Positions 9,825 through 19,761 of a stretch of DNA of 64,000 nt are shown here, one piece after another. Position 1 is the stretch's first letter, and the number at the start of each line of letters is the position of its first letter. The position numbers and the translations under genes are program-made. The stretch comes from Hyunsoonleella jejuensis (GTDB taxonomy: Bacteria > Bacteroidota > Bacteroidia > Flavobacteriales > Flavobacteriaceae). Below the pieces are notes generated by a model. It did no database searches and was not told where the DNA came from. It worked only from the letters and a program-made list of their open reading frames with translations. Location of the stretch: contig NZ_FOFN01000004.1 in assembly GCF_900111025.1 (NCBI RefSeq), positions 1-64,000 of the forward strand, written 5' to 3'.

Positions 9825-9829
9825 ATTAA

Positions 9830-10477
9830 TTATGGAGATAATCGATGAATCAACCAACTATAGTCTTCTTGTAATTTATACCTGATTCTATCATGTAACC
9901 TATTTGGTCTCCCCTGCCAAAATTCTAATTCAACTGGTTTTACTATATAACCACCCCAATAATCTGGTCTTTCCACGTCTTTACCTTCATATTCAGCTTC
10001 TAAAGCCTTTAGTTTTTGTTCTAGAAAATCTCTATTGGGAATTATTTCACTTTGGTTAGAAACTAGCGCACCTAATTGGCTCCCTTTAGGTCTAGATTCA
10101 AAATAGCCATCACTTAAATTCGGTACAATTTTTTCAGCCTTTCCTTTCACTATAACTTGTCTTTCGGCACCATGCCAAAAAAAGGATAAACATACGTTTG
10201 GGTTTTGTGCTATTGCCTTTCCTTTTTCACTATTATAATTAGTATAAAAAATAAAGCCTTCGTACGTGAATTTTTTAAGCAACACTATCCTATTTTTTGG
10301 ATAACCATCTAATCCAATTGTAGAAATGGTCATGGCATTATTCTCATCTTCAGAAAAAAACTTATCCACTTCAAAAAACCATTTTTGAAACAGTTCTAGT
10401 GGGTTTTCGGGAGCTTCCTTTAATAGCAGTTCTCCTTTGTTATAAGATTTTCTATAATTGCTTAAATCGTTTTCCAT
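9830..10477 (-). CDS. pdxH: Pyridoxamine 5'-phosphate oxidase
   Basis: 215 aa, the usual PNPOx length. This FMN enzyme oxidises pyridoxamine or pyridoxine 5'-phosphate to pyridoxal 5'-phosphate with O2. Visible motifs: NAMTISTIGLDGYPKNRIVLLK (the FMN/substrate region, about 45-66), YTNYNSEKGKAI, FFWHGAERQVIVKG, SRPKGSQLGALVSNQS, and the C-terminal substrate-binding WQGRPNRLHDR and HRLSP. Transcribed from the minus strand after rnz. The C-terminus is complete. Confidence 0.97.
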   Translation of the reverse strand: MENDLSNYRKSYNKGELLLKEAPENPLELFQKWFFEVDKFFSEDENNAMTISTIGLDGYPKNRIVLLKKFTYEGFIFYTNYNSEKGKAIAQNPNVCLSFFWHGAERQVIVKGKAEKIVPNLSDGYFESRPKGSQLGALVSNQSEIIPNRDFLEQKLKALEAEYEGKDVERPDYWGGYIVKPVELEFWQGRPNRLHDRIRYKLQEDYSWLIHRLSP

Positions 10478-10535
10478 ATAACGAAATTAATGAAAAATTA
10501 GTCTTTATATATAATAAATAGTTTTTCTAGAACTA

Positions 10536-11444
10536 TTAATAAAAATTAAAGACCTTTCCGTCTTCAGCGAGCTCAACCTCTTTAAAAACGGTTTTTGCCT
10601 CTTTTCGAAAAGCTTCTAGATCTGGATACCGAGAAGAATAATGTCCAAGAATTAATGTGCCCACATTTGCAAGTTTGGCTATACTTGCAGCTTCTTTAGC
10701 TGTAGAATGTTTTGTTTTTGGTGCTAGATGCGCATGAGCATCTAAAAACGTAGATTCATGATACAAGACATCTACATTTTTTATAAGCGGTGCAATATCC
10801 TTTTTATATGCGGTATCGCTACAAAAGGCATAACTTTTTGGCCTTTCTGGAGGAAATGTTACCGTTTCATTATTTATTAAAATACCATCCTCATTTTTTA
10901 TATCAAACCCCTGTTTTAATTTTCTGTAATAAGCAACATCTATATTTGCTTCTTCCGCAGCATCTATGTTAAGTTTTCTATCACCTGTTTTTTCCTTAAA
11001 CATATACCCATTGGTATATATGCGATGATCCAACGGAATTGTATGCACTTCAACATCATCATCTTCAAAAATTAATTCAGACTCTGTTGATGTAAGTTCA
11101 TGAAAGTAAAGCTTATAATTTGTCCACGAATCGGCTAATTTCATTTGAAGCGTTACTACTTCCTTAATGCCTTTTGGTCCATAAATATGCAAATCGGCCT
11201 CACGGGTAAGTAATCGAAATGTTGATATAAGACCGACTAAGCCGAAAAAATGGTCGCCATGGAGGTGGGAAATAAAGATATGCTTAATGCGGCTAAATTT
11301 TACCTTATGTCGTCGTAGTTGAACCTGTGTGCCTTCTCCACAATCTATCAAGAACATGTGGTTGCCAATTTCTAGTATTTGCGAAGTAGTATTACCTAAA
11401 GTCCTTGGAGTAGCGCTAAAACACCCTAAAATGGTCAATTTCAT
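10536..11444 (-). CDS. rnz: Ribonuclease Z (tRNA 3'-processing endonuclease)
   Basis: 302 aa metallo-beta-lactamase-fold protein of the short RNase Z/ElaC type. The metal-binding motif is HLHGDH at residues 60-65. Other family signatures are DCGEGTQVQLRR, CSDTAYK, YHESTF and HSTAKEAA, then a late LGHYSSRY. RNase Z cleaves the 3' trailer of tRNA precursors. It lies in the pyrR-pyrB direction, about 90 bp after the small conserved gene, so it may be cotranscribed with it. Confidence 0.95.
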   Translation of the reverse strand: MKLTILGCFSATPRTLGNTTSQILEIGNHMFLIDCGEGTQVQLRRHKVKFSRIKHIFISHLHGDHFFGLVGLISTFRLLTREADLHIYGPKGIKEVVTLQMKLADSWTNYKLYFHELTSTESELIFEDDDVEVHTIPLDHRIYTNGYMFKEKTGDRKLNIDAAEEANIDVAYYRKLKQGFDIKNEDGILINNETVTFPPERPKSYAFCSDTAYKKDIAPLIKNVDVLYHESTFLDAHAHLAPKTKHSTAKEAASIAKLANVGTLILGHYSSRYPDLEAFRKEAKTVFKEVELAEDGKVFNFY

Positions 11445-11534
11445 GTATAATGTTGTAGTTTAATTTTGAGCAGATGAATGTATTGAATTGAGTGAAATTT
11501 AATAACGAACGAACTGATTTAAAATCTACTTCCA

Positions 11535-11867
11535 TTAAAACCCTAAATCACGTTCCATTTCTTCCATCTCAATAATATCAAAAGCTTCTTGCTGGGTAGG
11601 CACTACTACTAGTGCTTCTGGAATTTCATCTAAATTTACTTTATCAGAAACTATAATAAAAGAATGTTTATCCTTTCTGTGAATATTAGAAAGTTGAAGA
11701 AATTCCACTACTTCATCAGCACTAATTTTTTCCAAAGAAGTTAAAACAACCATGAGGTTGTCACCTTTAAACTTAGGATAAAGCACCTGTATTTTTTTTA
11801 CAAGCTCAATAACCGTAAATTTTTCTTGGGTTATAATTGTAGTGTTTCCACTTTTATCAATAATCAT
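11535..11867 (-). CDS. Small conserved protein with STAS-like fold character, between pyrB and rnz
   Basis: 110 aa, acidic, no signal or membrane segment. The pattern of short strands and helices (MIIDKSGNTTIITQ, then NLMVVLTSLEKISADEVVEFL, SFIIVSD, ALVVVPTQQEAFDII) resembles a small alpha/beta STAS-type domain; this is an impression, not a proven match. The gene starts 3 bp after the pyrB stop and is followed by rnz. I recall small proteins of this kind next to rnz in flavobacteria, sometimes labelled ribonuclease Z by neighbour, but no nuclease motif is present. Confidence 0.75.
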   Translation of the reverse strand: MIIDKSGNTTIITQEKFTVIELVKKIQVLYPKFKGDNLMVVLTSLEKISADEVVEFLQLSNIHRKDKHSFIIVSDKVNLDEIPEALVVVPTQQEAFDIIEMEEMERDLGF

Positions 11868-11870
11868 AAA

Positions 11871-12800
11871 TTACTGTTTTATTTTCGAAGCTAATAAATA
11901 AATTACAGCCATTCTAATTGCCACACCATTTTGTACTTGGTCTAAAATAATGGCTTGTTTAGAATCGGCCACATCACTGGTTATTTCTACACCGCGATTT
12001 ATAGGTCCTGGGTGCATTATGGTTATTTCTTTATTTAATGAATTCAGTAAATCTTTATTCACACCAAACTGTTGCGTATATTCTCTGGTAGATGGAAAAT
12101 AACTAATATCCATTCGCTCATTTTGCACACGTAGCATATTAGCTACATCACACCAATTCAATGCTTTAATTAGGTTGTTTTCAACCTTTACTCCAAGCTT
12201 GTCTATATACTTTGGAATTAAGGTTTTTGGTCCACAAACCATCACTTGAGCACCTTGTAATTGAAGCGCAAAAATATTGGAAAGCGCTACTCTACTGTGC
12301 AGAATATCTCCAACAATTACTACTTTTTTACCTTTTACTTCACCTAGTTTTTCTCTGATAGAGTAGGAATCCAACAGTGCTTGTGTAGGATGCTCGTGCG
12401 CCCCATCGCCTGCATTTACAATACTTGCATTTACATGCTTTGATAGAAATACTCCTGCTCCTGGGTTTGGGTGGCGCATTACTACCATATCAACTTTCAT
12501 TGAAAGGATATTATTTACGGTATCTATTAAGGTTTCTCCTTTTTTAACGGAGGATTGACCTGATGAAAAATTAATTACATCGGCAGAGAGACGCTTTTCT
12601 GCTAATTCAAACGAAAGCTTTGTTCTTGTAGAGTTTTCAAAAAATAAATTGGCAATGGTAATATCTCTTAGAGAAGGTACTTTTTTAATAGGCCTGTTAA
12701 TCACCTCTTTAAAATGGTCGGCAGTTTCAAAAATAAGTTGAATATCCTTCTTATTAAGATATTTAATTCCCAGTAAGTGATTTACACTTAATTCGCTCAT
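11871..12800 (-). CDS. pyrB: Aspartate carbamoyltransferase catalytic subunit
   Basis: 309 aa. Catalyses carbamoyl phosphate + aspartate to carbamoyl aspartate in pyrimidine synthesis. Visible motifs: the carbamoyl-phosphate loop FFENSTRTKLSFELAEKRL (about 53-71), the SSVKKGETL loop, HPTQALLD, VGDILHSRVALSN, and HPGPINRGVE near the C-terminus. It follows pyrR with a 6-bp gap and precedes the small conserved gene by 3 bp. No pyrI regulatory gene is nearby. Confidence 0.97.
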   Translation of the reverse strand: MSELSVNHLLGIKYLNKKDIQLIFETADHFKEVINRPIKKVPSLRDITIANLFFENSTRTKLSFELAEKRLSADVINFSSGQSSVKKGETLIDTVNNILSMKVDMVVMRHPNPGAGVFLSKHVNASIVNAGDGAHEHPTQALLDSYSIREKLGEVKGKKVVIVGDILHSRVALSNIFALQLQGAQVMVCGPKTLIPKYIDKLGVKVENNLIKALNWCDVANMLRVQNERMDISYFPSTREYTQQFGVNKDLLNSLNKEITIMHPGPINRGVEITSDVADSKQAIILDQVQNGVAIRMAVIYLLASKIKQ

Positions 12801-12806
12801 TATTTT

Positions 12807-13346
12807 TTATTTATCAATTAAATAAACTGAGTCTTCCTTATCATGCTCCTTCCAGTTTACTTTTACCTTTTCGGTATTTATTACATCTACCTGTCTCCCT
12901 CTATAATCTGGCTGAATTGGTAAATGCCTACTAAAACGTCTATCAATTAACGTCAGTAATTCTATCTCGTTTGGTCTTCCAAAAGATTGTACCGCTGTTA
13001 GGGCAGCCCTTATGCTCCTACCGGTATAAAGTACATCATCAATAAATACAATATTTTTATCCTCAACCAAAAAATCAATTTTAGTAGTATTGGCTTCTAA
13101 GGGTTTATCGCTTCTTCTAAAATCATCACGATAAAACGTAATATCTAAATAGCCAAGTTTTATATTTTCAACATTATACTCTTCTTTGAGAATCTTTGCG
13201 ATTCTATTTGCTAAAAAAACCCCGCGAGGTTGTAAGCCTATAAGTACTGTATTAGAAAAATCGTTGTGTTTTTCGATAAGTTGACAAGCCAATCGATGAA
13301 GAATGATGTTTACCTCTTTTGCGTTAAGTAAAACTTTTTGACTCAT
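12807..13346 (-). CDS. pyrR: Bifunctional pyr operon regulator / uracil phosphoribosyltransferase
   Basis: 179 aa, the normal PyrR length. The type I phosphoribosyltransferase PRPP motif is VFIDDVLYTGRSIRAAL (about 96-112), with IGLQPRGVFLANRI near the N-terminus and LIDRRFSRHLPIQPDYRG as in PyrR. In Firmicutes PyrR binds pyr mRNA to control attenuation and has UPRTase activity. It heads the pyrR-pyrB operon, supporting a regulatory role. I did not see a clear PyrR-type attenuator in the leader. Confidence 0.93.
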   Translation of the reverse strand: MSQKVLLNAKEVNIILHRLACQLIEKHNDFSNTVLIGLQPRGVFLANRIAKILKEEYNVENIKLGYLDITFYRDDFRRSDKPLEANTTKIDFLVEDKNIVFIDDVLYTGRSIRAALTAVQSFGRPNEIELLTLIDRRFSRHLPIQPDYRGRQVDVINTEKVKVNWKEHDKEDSVYLIDK

Positions 13347-13485
13347 ATATTACCCAAACGTATCTGGAATACAAATGTAATGCAAAAAATTAAAATGCAT
13401 TGTTTTAAATTCATTTTATAAAGTTTAATAGTTAAACCTTATTTTATACTAATTTTGTAATAATTCAAAATGAAGCACAATACAA

Positions 13486-14037
13486 GTGGACGAATATATA
13501 GATGTTGCTACAAAAGACGGCAAATTAACCGGTGAAAAAGAATTAAAGTCAATAATTCATAAACAAGGACTATACCACCATACTGCGCATATATGGCTCT
13601 ACACAAAGAACAAGGAAATTCTTTTGGCGCAGCGGTCCTCCAAAAAAGCCATTTGCCCTTTACTTTGGGATGTTTCTGTTGCAGGACATATTGACGCAGG
13701 CGAAACACCCAAACAAGCTGCAATAAGAGAAACCCAGGAGGAAATTGGTTTAAAGCTGATAGAAAAGGATTTAAAACTGATTGGAGTTTTTAAATGTTTC
13801 CAAACATACCCAAATGGTTTAATAGATAACGAATTTCATAATACATATATCGCGGAACTTAAAACGCCTTTAACTAAGTTAAGCTTACAGGAAAGCGAAG
13901 TGGAATCGGTTAAGCTCGTAACTTTTACCGCGTTTAAAAATCTCATAAAAAATATTGGTAAAAACAATCATTTTGTACCTTCAAACAAAGCGTATTATCA
14001 AACTGTTTTTAAAAAAATAAAAAGTGAGGCACTATAG
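13486..14037 (+). CDS. NUDIX hydrolase (isopentenyl-diphosphate isomerase-like subgroup)
   Basis: 183 aa from a GTG at 13486; an ATG at 13470 is out of frame and nothing earlier fits. The start MDEYIDVATKDG is typical for this subgroup. The Nudix box is intact at about residues 67-89: GHIDAGE, then REtQEEIGL (GX5EX7REUXEEXGU). An upstream TAATTTTG (13450-13457) could be the -7 box. Members hydrolyse nucleoside-diphosphate-linked substrates; the substrate cannot be told from sequence. Transcribed divergently from pyrR. Confidence 0.88.
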   Translation: MDEYIDVATKDGKLTGEKELKSIIHKQGLYHHTAHIWLYTKNKEILLAQRSSKKAICPLLWDVSVAGHIDAGETPKQAAIRETQEEIGLKLIEKDLKLIGVFKCFQTYPNGLIDNEFHNTYIAELKTPLTKLSLQESEVESVKLVTFTAFKNLIKNIGKNNHFVPSNKAYYQTVFKKIKSEAL

Positions 14038-14096
14038 CGTTTTACGCTAGTTTAAAAGCTAAATCTTGCGTATCTTTACAGAAAGAAAGATACATT

Positions 14097-14582
14097 ATGA
14101 GTAGCCATTTAAAAGTGAAAGTAGATGATCGTTTTGATTTCGATATTTGCAAAAACGACATCTCTAATTTAGATATCACTCAAGTTTCAAACTCAAAATA
14201 TCACCTACTACAAAACAACAAATCTTTCCACACCAAAGTAGTAGCCTCTAATTTTACAACAAAAGAATATGAAGTATCTGTAAACAATACGGTTTACAAA
14301 GTTTCTATCTCTAATGATTTAGATATTCTTGTAAAAGATATGGGCTTCACTTTAGGATCAAAAAAGGCTATTTCTTCAATAATAGCTCCAATGCCCGGGC
14401 TAATTCTAGACATTAGTGTTGTGGTTGGTCAAGAAGTAAAGGAAAATGATCCATTACTTATTCTTGAAGCCATGAAAATGGAAAACAGCATTACCTCTCC
14501 TATCGACGGTATCATAAAGGCCGTACATTCTAACAAGGGAGATGCCGTGGAAAAAAACCAATTGATAATAGAATTTGAGTAG
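14097..14582 (+). CDS. Biotin carboxyl carrier subunit of an acyl-CoA carboxylase
   Basis: 161 aa. The C-terminal ~75 residues form a biotinyl domain with the biotinylation motif EAMKMEN (Lys127), preceded by APMPGLILDI and followed by SPIDGIIKAV. The N-terminal half (about 1-80) is a beta-rich extension typical of carrier subunits of propionyl/acyl-CoA carboxylases rather than of the AccB used in fatty acid synthesis. It is the first gene of a three-gene operon: the biotin carboxylase starts 2 bp after its stop. A TATCTTTA box at 14071-14078 is a possible -7 element. Confidence 0.92.
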   Translation: MSSHLKVKVDDRFDFDICKNDISNLDITQVSNSKYHLLQNNKSFHTKVVASNFTTKEYEVSVNNTVYKVSISNDLDILVKDMGFTLGSKKAISSIIAPMPGLILDISVVVGQEVKENDPLLILEAMKMENSITSPIDGIIKAVHSNKGDAVEKNQLIIEFE

Positions 14583-14584
14583 AT

Positions 14585-16027
14585 ATGAAAAAAATTCTTG
14601 TAGCCAATAGGGGTGAAATTGCCATAAGGGTAATGACAACCGCTAAAAAAATGGGTATAAAAACTGTTGCCGTATTTTCTACGGTTGACAGAAATGCACC
14701 CCATGTAAAATTTGCCGATAAAGCTGTATGCATTGGTGAAGCACCTTCAAATCAATCTTATTTAAAAGGTGATAAAATTATTGAAGTTGCCAAACAACTA
14801 AATGTTGATGGCATTCATCCTGGATATGGTTTTTTAAGCGAGAATGCGGATTTCGCTGAACTTTGCGAAAAAAACGACATTGTTTTTATTGGTCCTCGTT
14901 CTAAGGCTATAAAAATTATGGGAAGCAAACTGGCCGCAAAAGAAGCCGTTAAAACCTATAATATACCAATGGTTCCAGGTATAGACGAAGCTATTACAGA
15001 TGTTGAAAAGGCAAAAAGTATAGCAAAACAAATAGGTTTTCCTATTTTGATAAAAGCATCTGCAGGCGGTGGCGGTAAAGGCATGCGTATTGTTGAGAAA
15101 GAAAAAGATTTAGAATCTCAAATGAAACGCGCTATAAGCGAAGCAACCTCAGCCTTTGGTGATGGCTCTGTTTTTATTGAAAAGTATGTGAGTTCACCAC
15201 GGCATATAGAAATTCAAGTAATGGCAGATAGCCACGGTAAAATACTTCATTTTTTTGAGCGAGAATGCAGCATTCAACGTCGCCATCAAAAGGTAGTTGA
15301 AGAAGCGCCATCATCCGTATTAACACCAGAGTTAAGAGAGGAAATGGGGCAAGCGGCGATAAAAGTTGCGAAATCGTGCGATTATTTAGGAGCCGGTACC
15401 GTAGAGTTTCTATTAGATGCAGACCATAATTTCTATTTCTTAGAAATGAACACACGCTTACAGGTGGAACATCCCGTATCAGAAATTATATCAGGAGTTG
15501 ACCTGGTTGAACTTCAAATTAAAGTAGCTCGAGGCGAAAAATTAGATATAGCGCAAGAGGATTTAAAAATAAATGGACATGCACTTGAGTTGCGAGTTTA
15601 TGCTGAAGATCCTTTAAACGACTTTTTACCTAGTGTTGGCCATCTAGACGTGTATCGACTTCCATCAGGGCAAGGCATAAGAGTTGATAATGGGTATGAA
15701 GAAGATATGGATATTCCTATTTACTACGACCCTATGCTATCAAAACTAATCACCTATGGTAAAACACGTGAAGAAGCTATTATGCTTATGAAACAAGCTA
15801 TTACAAATTACAAAGTTGAAGGTGTAGAAACTACATTACCTTTTGGTAAGTACGTTTGTGAACACGAGGCCTTTACATCTGGAAACTTCGATACGCATTT
15901 TGTAAAAAAATATTATTCACCAGAAGTATTACAGAAGAACACAGAAGCCGAAGCTAAAATTGCGGCATTAGTAGCCGTAAATCAATATCTAGAAGACCAA
16001 AAAACACTTCGCCTACCCGTCAATTAA
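14585..16027 (+). CDS. accC: Biotin carboxylase subunit of acyl-CoA carboxylase
   Basis: 480 aa. ATP-dependent carboxylation of carrier-bound biotin. The start [14 protein letters not shown] is diagnostic; the ATP-grasp glycine loop is [14 protein letters not shown] (about 157-170); the catalytic region [19 protein letters not shown] and [15 protein letters not shown] are intact. About 30 residues longer than typical E. coli AccC, with a C-terminal tail as in PCC alpha-like subunits. Middle gene of the carboxylase operon, so the partner is the adjacent carrier and carboxyltransferase rather than the fatty acid ACC. Confidence 0.95.
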   Translation: MKKILVANRGEIAIRVMTTAKKMGIKTVAVFSTVDRNAPHVKFADKAVCIGEAPSNQSYLKGDKIIEVAKQLNVDGIHPGYGFLSENADFAELCEKNDIVFIGPRSKAIKIMGSKLAAKEAVKTYNIPMVPGIDEAITDVEKAKSIAKQIGFPILIKASAGGGGKGMRIVEKEKDLESQMKRAISEATSAFGDGSVFIEKYVSSPRHIEIQVMADSHGKILHFFERECSIQRRHQKVVEEAPSSVLTPELREEMGQAAIKVAKSCDYLGAGTVEFLLDADHNFYFLEMNTRLQVEHPVSEIISGVDLVELQIKVARGEKLDIAQEDLKINGHALELRVYAEDPLNDFLPSVGHLDVYRLPSGQGIRVDNGYEEDMDIPIYYDPMLSKLITYGKTREEAIMLMKQAITNYKVEGVETTLPFGKYVCEHEAFTSGNFDTHFVKKYYSPEVLQKNTEAEAKIAALVAVNQYLEDQKTLRLPVN

Positions 16028-16032
16028 TTATT

Positions 16033-17583
16033 ATGGATTCAAAACAAGAAAAAATAAATAAGCTCAAAGAGCGTATTGCACTTTCTAAATTAGGAGGTGG
16101 TCAAAAACGTATTGATAAGCAACATAAGAACAAAAAATTAACGGCCAGAGAACGTATTGACTATTTATTAGACGAAGGTTCTTTTGAGGAAATTGGAGCT
16201 TTAGTTACCCATAGGAGTACTGATTTTGGTATGGAAAACCAAATAATATATGGTGATGGCGTTGTTACTGGATATGGCACTATCCATGGAAGGCTTGTAT
16301 ATGTTTACGCCCAAGATTTCACGGTATTTGGTGGTTCTTTATCAGAAACGCATGCCGAAAAAATATGTAAGGTTATGGATATGGCCGTTAAAGTTGGCGT
16401 GCCTATTATTGGACTTAACGATTCTGGCGGCGCAAGAATTCAGGAAGGAGTTCGCTCACTTGGTGGATATGCCGATATTTTCTTTAGAAATGTACAAGCC
16501 TCGGGTGTGATTCCTCAAATCTCTGCCGTTATGGGGCCTTGTGCTGGTGGTGCAGTATATTCACCCGCTATGACAGATTTTATAATTATGGTTGAGCAAA
16601 CCAGCTATATGTTTGTTACAGGACCCAATGTTGTAAAGACAGTAACTAACGAAGAGGTTACTAGCGAAGAACTTGGTGGCGCTCAAACACATGCAACAAA
16701 GTCGGGTGTGGCTCATAAAACATCTGCCAATGATGTGGAGTGTTTAGAGGACATCAAAAAACTGATACAATATATACCTCAAAACAATACTGAAACACCA
16801 AAATTATTAGATTACACTCTTAAAGATGAAGTTAGAGACGTACTGTCTAATATAGTTCCAGACAACCCTAACAAGCCTTATGATATGCATGAGGTTATTT
16901 CTGGAATAATTGATACAGATTCTTTTTATGAGATTCACAAAGAGTACGCCGAAAATATTATTGTAGGGTTTGCAAGATTAGGCGGTAGAAGTGTTGGCAT
17001 AGTTGCTAATCAACCTATGGCATTTGCTGGCGTATTAGGTGTTCGTAGCTCCAAAAAAGCTGCACGTTTTGTGCGTTTTTGCGATTGCTTTAATATCCCA
17101 CTTTTAGTACTTGTTGATGTTCCTGGTTTTTTACCGGGCACAGACCAAGAGTGGAATGGTATAATTGTTCATGGAGCAAAACTTTTATACGCACTTAGTG
17201 AAGCAACTGTGCCTAGAGTAACCGTAATTACCAGAAAAGCATATGGAGGTGCGTACGACGTAATGAACTCTAAGCATATAGGTGCAGATTTCAATTTTGC
17301 ATGGCCTGGAGCAGAAATTGCGGTAATGGGCGCTAAGGGTGCAAGTGAAATTATCTTTAGACGAGAAATAATGGCTGCCGAAAACCCTGAGGAGAAACTA
17401 GCTGAAAAGGAAGCAGAATATGCAGCCAAATTTGCCAATCCGTATCGTGCGGCCAAACGGGGTTTTATTGATGAAGTAATACTTCCTAAAAATACACGCA
17501 GAAAATTACTCAAAGCCTTTGCTAGCTTAGAAAACAAAGACGTAAATCTCCCTAAGAGGAAACATGGTAACATACCACTTTAA
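16033..17583 (+). CDS. Acyl-CoA (propionyl-CoA type) carboxylase beta subunit
   Basis: 516 aa carboxyltransferase with both crotonase-like halves. N-half: [19 protein letters not shown] and [13 protein letters not shown] with [16 protein letters not shown] (biotin/acyl-CoA oxyanion holes). C-half: [24 protein letters not shown] and [10 protein letters not shown]. The length and motifs are those of PccB-type proteins, which carboxylate propionyl-CoA to methylmalonyl-CoA; exact acyl preference is inferred from the family. Starts 5 bp after the biotin carboxylase gene and is followed by a strong terminator, closing the operon. Confidence 0.95.
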   Translation: MDSKQEKINKLKERIALSKLGGGQKRIDKQHKNKKLTARERIDYLLDEGSFEEIGALVTHRSTDFGMENQIIYGDGVVTGYGTIHGRLVYVYAQDFTVFGGSLSETHAEKICKVMDMAVKVGVPIIGLNDSGGARIQEGVRSLGGYADIFFRNVQASGVIPQISAVMGPCAGGAVYSPAMTDFIIMVEQTSYMFVTGPNVVKTVTNEEVTSEELGGAQTHATKSGVAHKTSANDVECLEDIKKLIQYIPQNNTETPKLLDYTLKDEVRDVLSNIVPDNPNKPYDMHEVISGIIDTDSFYEIHKEYAENIIVGFARLGGRSVGIVANQPMAFAGVLGVRSSKKAARFVRFCDCFNIPLLVLVDVPGFLPGTDQEWNGIIVHGAKLLYALSEATVPRVTVITRKAYGGAYDVMNSKHIGADFNFAWPGAEIAVMGAKGASEIIFRREIMAAENPEEKLAEKEAEYAAKFANPYRAAKRGFIDEVILPKNTRRKLLKAFASLENKDVNLPKRKHGNIPL

Positions 17584-17589
17584 ATACAG

Positions 17590-17619
17590 AAAAGGAGCCT
17601 TTAAAAAAGCTCCTTTTTT
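17590..17619 (+). terminator. Rho-independent terminator of the acyl-CoA carboxylase operon
   Basis: Stem AAAAGGAGC / GCTCCTTTT with a short A-rich loop and a following T run, just after the beta subunit stop codon. Confidence 0.85.
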
Positions 17620-17872
17620 CAGTTGTAATCAACAAACTTTTCTTTGATGAAAAGTTTAAACATGCGTAATAGCTTTACTTTTTTTAATTAAAACGATTAA
17701 TAGCCAACCAACCTTGGTATATTAAATGGTGTTTTAACTAACCCTAATAGAAAACAGCAAAGAACTACTACTATTTAAATTGATAATAGCATTACGCAAA
17801 TATCAAAAAATCAAAGCAATTCATCATATTTTATAACTACGCATTAAGTACGCAAACTAAAAAATACGGTAT

Positions 17873-19495
17873 TTAATGAGATAGTATTGTATTGTGAAGC
17901 GCGTCTTTAAATGTTTTCTCCAAATGTTCTACAAGCGTGAAGTTGCTTTTATCAAAATCTATTTTTTTTGATATTCTGTATCGTCTACTTTCTACAGCTC
18001 TAACAGAAGTATTTAAAAATATCGAGATTTCCTTATTGGTAAACCCTATCAGTATATAATAACAAATAATAATTTCTGATTTATTCAATTGCGGATAAAG
18101 CACATCGATTTTTTTAAAAAAATCAATATTTAAATCATTTATTAATTCTAAATGGCTTTCACTCTTATCTAAGATAGTTGACGAATTAATATGCAAGGTT
18201 GTATATAATTCCTTAATTTTAAGCTTCTGTTTTTCCAAACACTTTTCAGAAGATATTTCCTTTACTTCCTTTTTCAAGTTTTTAATGTATGCCTCTAAAC
18301 CATGTACTTTTACTGCAAGTTGTTCATTATTCGTCTTTATATAGTTTAGATCTTTCGCTTCACATTTTGCCGTTTTAAGCTTCATTTTATGCTTTCTGTA
18401 AAAAAACACATAAACTAAACTTAATAGCATGACTAAACCTAACAGCAAAAATAAAAACTTCTGCATTGATGATTTTTCTTTTTTTTGATTAACTATCTCT
18501 AATTCAGATTCTAAAAGAACGTTATTTATATCATAACTTGCATTAATATTGTTGTGAAAAAGTTCATCTTGAAATACCGCTAAAGAATCTATAAACTTTT
18601 TAGAAGCTTCAATATTATTAAGTTGTTTATGGGAATCAGCAGAAAGCTTATAATAGTCTTTAAGAGCATCTACTGCCATAAACTTAGTGTGTTGTGATGC
18701 ATTCTTTAAATAATGAAATGTTGAGTCTAGTTGTTTTTGATCAAAATGAAATTCAGCAAAAAACAAATACATAGAGGCCATAAAAGATCTATGGTTATAA
18801 GGCAATATTGTTTTATTTTGTTTAAGCCTTTTTAGCTCATTAAAATATCTATAAGCATTTTTTAGGTTATTAAGCTGTAAGTAATTTGATGCCAACATAT
18901 AATTCGCAAACATGTAATAATAACCTTCTTCATCTTTAATACTTCGGTAGTGGCTTAAATTATTCAGTATAATTGTGTTGCTTTCCTTAAATTTACCATC
19001 GAGAGACTTGTAATAAGAAAGCATTTCATCTATTTGTAGAATTGCATATTTATCTTCGCATTTTATTAAGTATTCTCTAGCCTGATCTAAATATTTTGTA
19101 TCGTTAGAATCATCTGCAACTACAAACTTATCGGTATGCAAATCTAGACTCGCTTGTCCCGCAATACAATAATTTTCTTCCTCAATAGCATATCGTAAAG
19201 CCAAAATATTTGATTGATAGAATTTTGCTTGCCGATTGTACTCATCATGTATAAGGGCTTTTATAGAATAATACTCGGCAACCCTACCTGCGATATGTTG
19301 ATGTATTGGTTTTGGAATACTGTCTAAAAACTTTTTGGTTTTCCTTGTGTCGATATCAACATAAGTATCGGCAGAGTCTAAAAAACGGAAATAATCTTCT
19401 GTACTCTGCTGACCACTACAAGACAAGTTATAGAGAGAGAAAGCCAAAAATACCGCTATTGTTTTGAGAGAAAAAAAACTATTATAAAGTGCCAA
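17873..19495 (-). CDS. Membrane-anchored TPR protein with C-terminal LuxR-type helix-turn-helix
   Basis: 540 aa. Start assigned to a TTG at 19495, because the upstream in-frame TAG is at 19507-19505 and no ATG lies between it and the signal sequence. The N-terminus resembles a lipoprotein or Sec signal (AFSLYNLSCSG). Residues about 30-330 are TPR-like helices, then one membrane segment (FLFLLLGLVMLLSLVYVFFY, about 343-362), a coiled-coil stretch, and a GerE/LuxR-like HTH (LNKSEIIICYYILIGFTNKEI, then TSVRAVESRRYRISKKI). This is a known Bacteroidetes layout: extracytoplasmic sensor joined to a cytoplasmic DNA-binding domain. Signal and targets are unknown. It stands alone. Confidence 0.82.
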   Translation of the reverse strand: MALYNSFFSLKTIAVFLAFSLYNLSCSGQQSTEDYFRFLDSADTYVDIDTRKTKKFLDSIPKPIHQHIAGRVAEYYSIKALIHDEYNRQAKFYQSNILALRYAIEEENYCIAGQASLDLHTDKFVVADDSNDTKYLDQAREYLIKCEDKYAILQIDEMLSYYKSLDGKFKESNTIILNNLSHYRSIKDEEGYYYMFANYMLASNYLQLNNLKNAYRYFNELKRLKQNKTILPYNHRSFMASMYLFFAEFHFDQKQLDSTFHYLKNASQHTKFMAVDALKDYYKLSADSHKQLNNIEASKKFIDSLAVFQDELFHNNINASYDINNVLLESELEIVNQKKEKSSMQKFLFLLLGLVMLLSLVYVFFYRKHKMKLKTAKCEAKDLNYIKTNNEQLAVKVHGLEAYIKNLKKEVKEISSEKCLEKQKLKIKELYTTLHINSSTILDKSESHLELINDLNIDFFKKIDVLYPQLNKSEIIICYYILIGFTNKEISIFLNTSVRAVESRRYRISKKIDFDKSNFTLVEHLEKTFKDALHNTILSH

Positions 19496-19761
19496 ACTTA
19501 AAGGCTATTGTTAATATGCTAATAAACAAAAATAACAAAATCTTGACAAAGCAATATTAATCATAAAACTAAATGATAACCACTTACAGATTAAATAGAA
19601 TAGATATAGCAGTATTTGTAGTATTATATCCGTTATTAGGTTCTTTCATCTCAAAATTAGATTTATACTGAAGTAAAAATTTACACTAGTACTGAGTTAA
19701 TCAAATTTAATAATAATGATATTATATTATAAAATGATAAACTATAATTAAAACTTGGAAA

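Noticed and set aside
13423-13437. GTTTAA-TAG-TTAAAC palindrome upstream of the NUDIX gene as a third copy of the island operator
   Set aside because: The arms have a 3-bp rather than a 14-bp spacer and the arm-to-box geometry differs, so it is probably a chance AT-rich palindrome.
17169-17573. 134-aa minus-strand frame opposite the carboxylase beta subunit
   Set aside because: Composition is that of an antisense shadow (Ala/Ser-rich reverse of the beta subunit) and no family is recognised.
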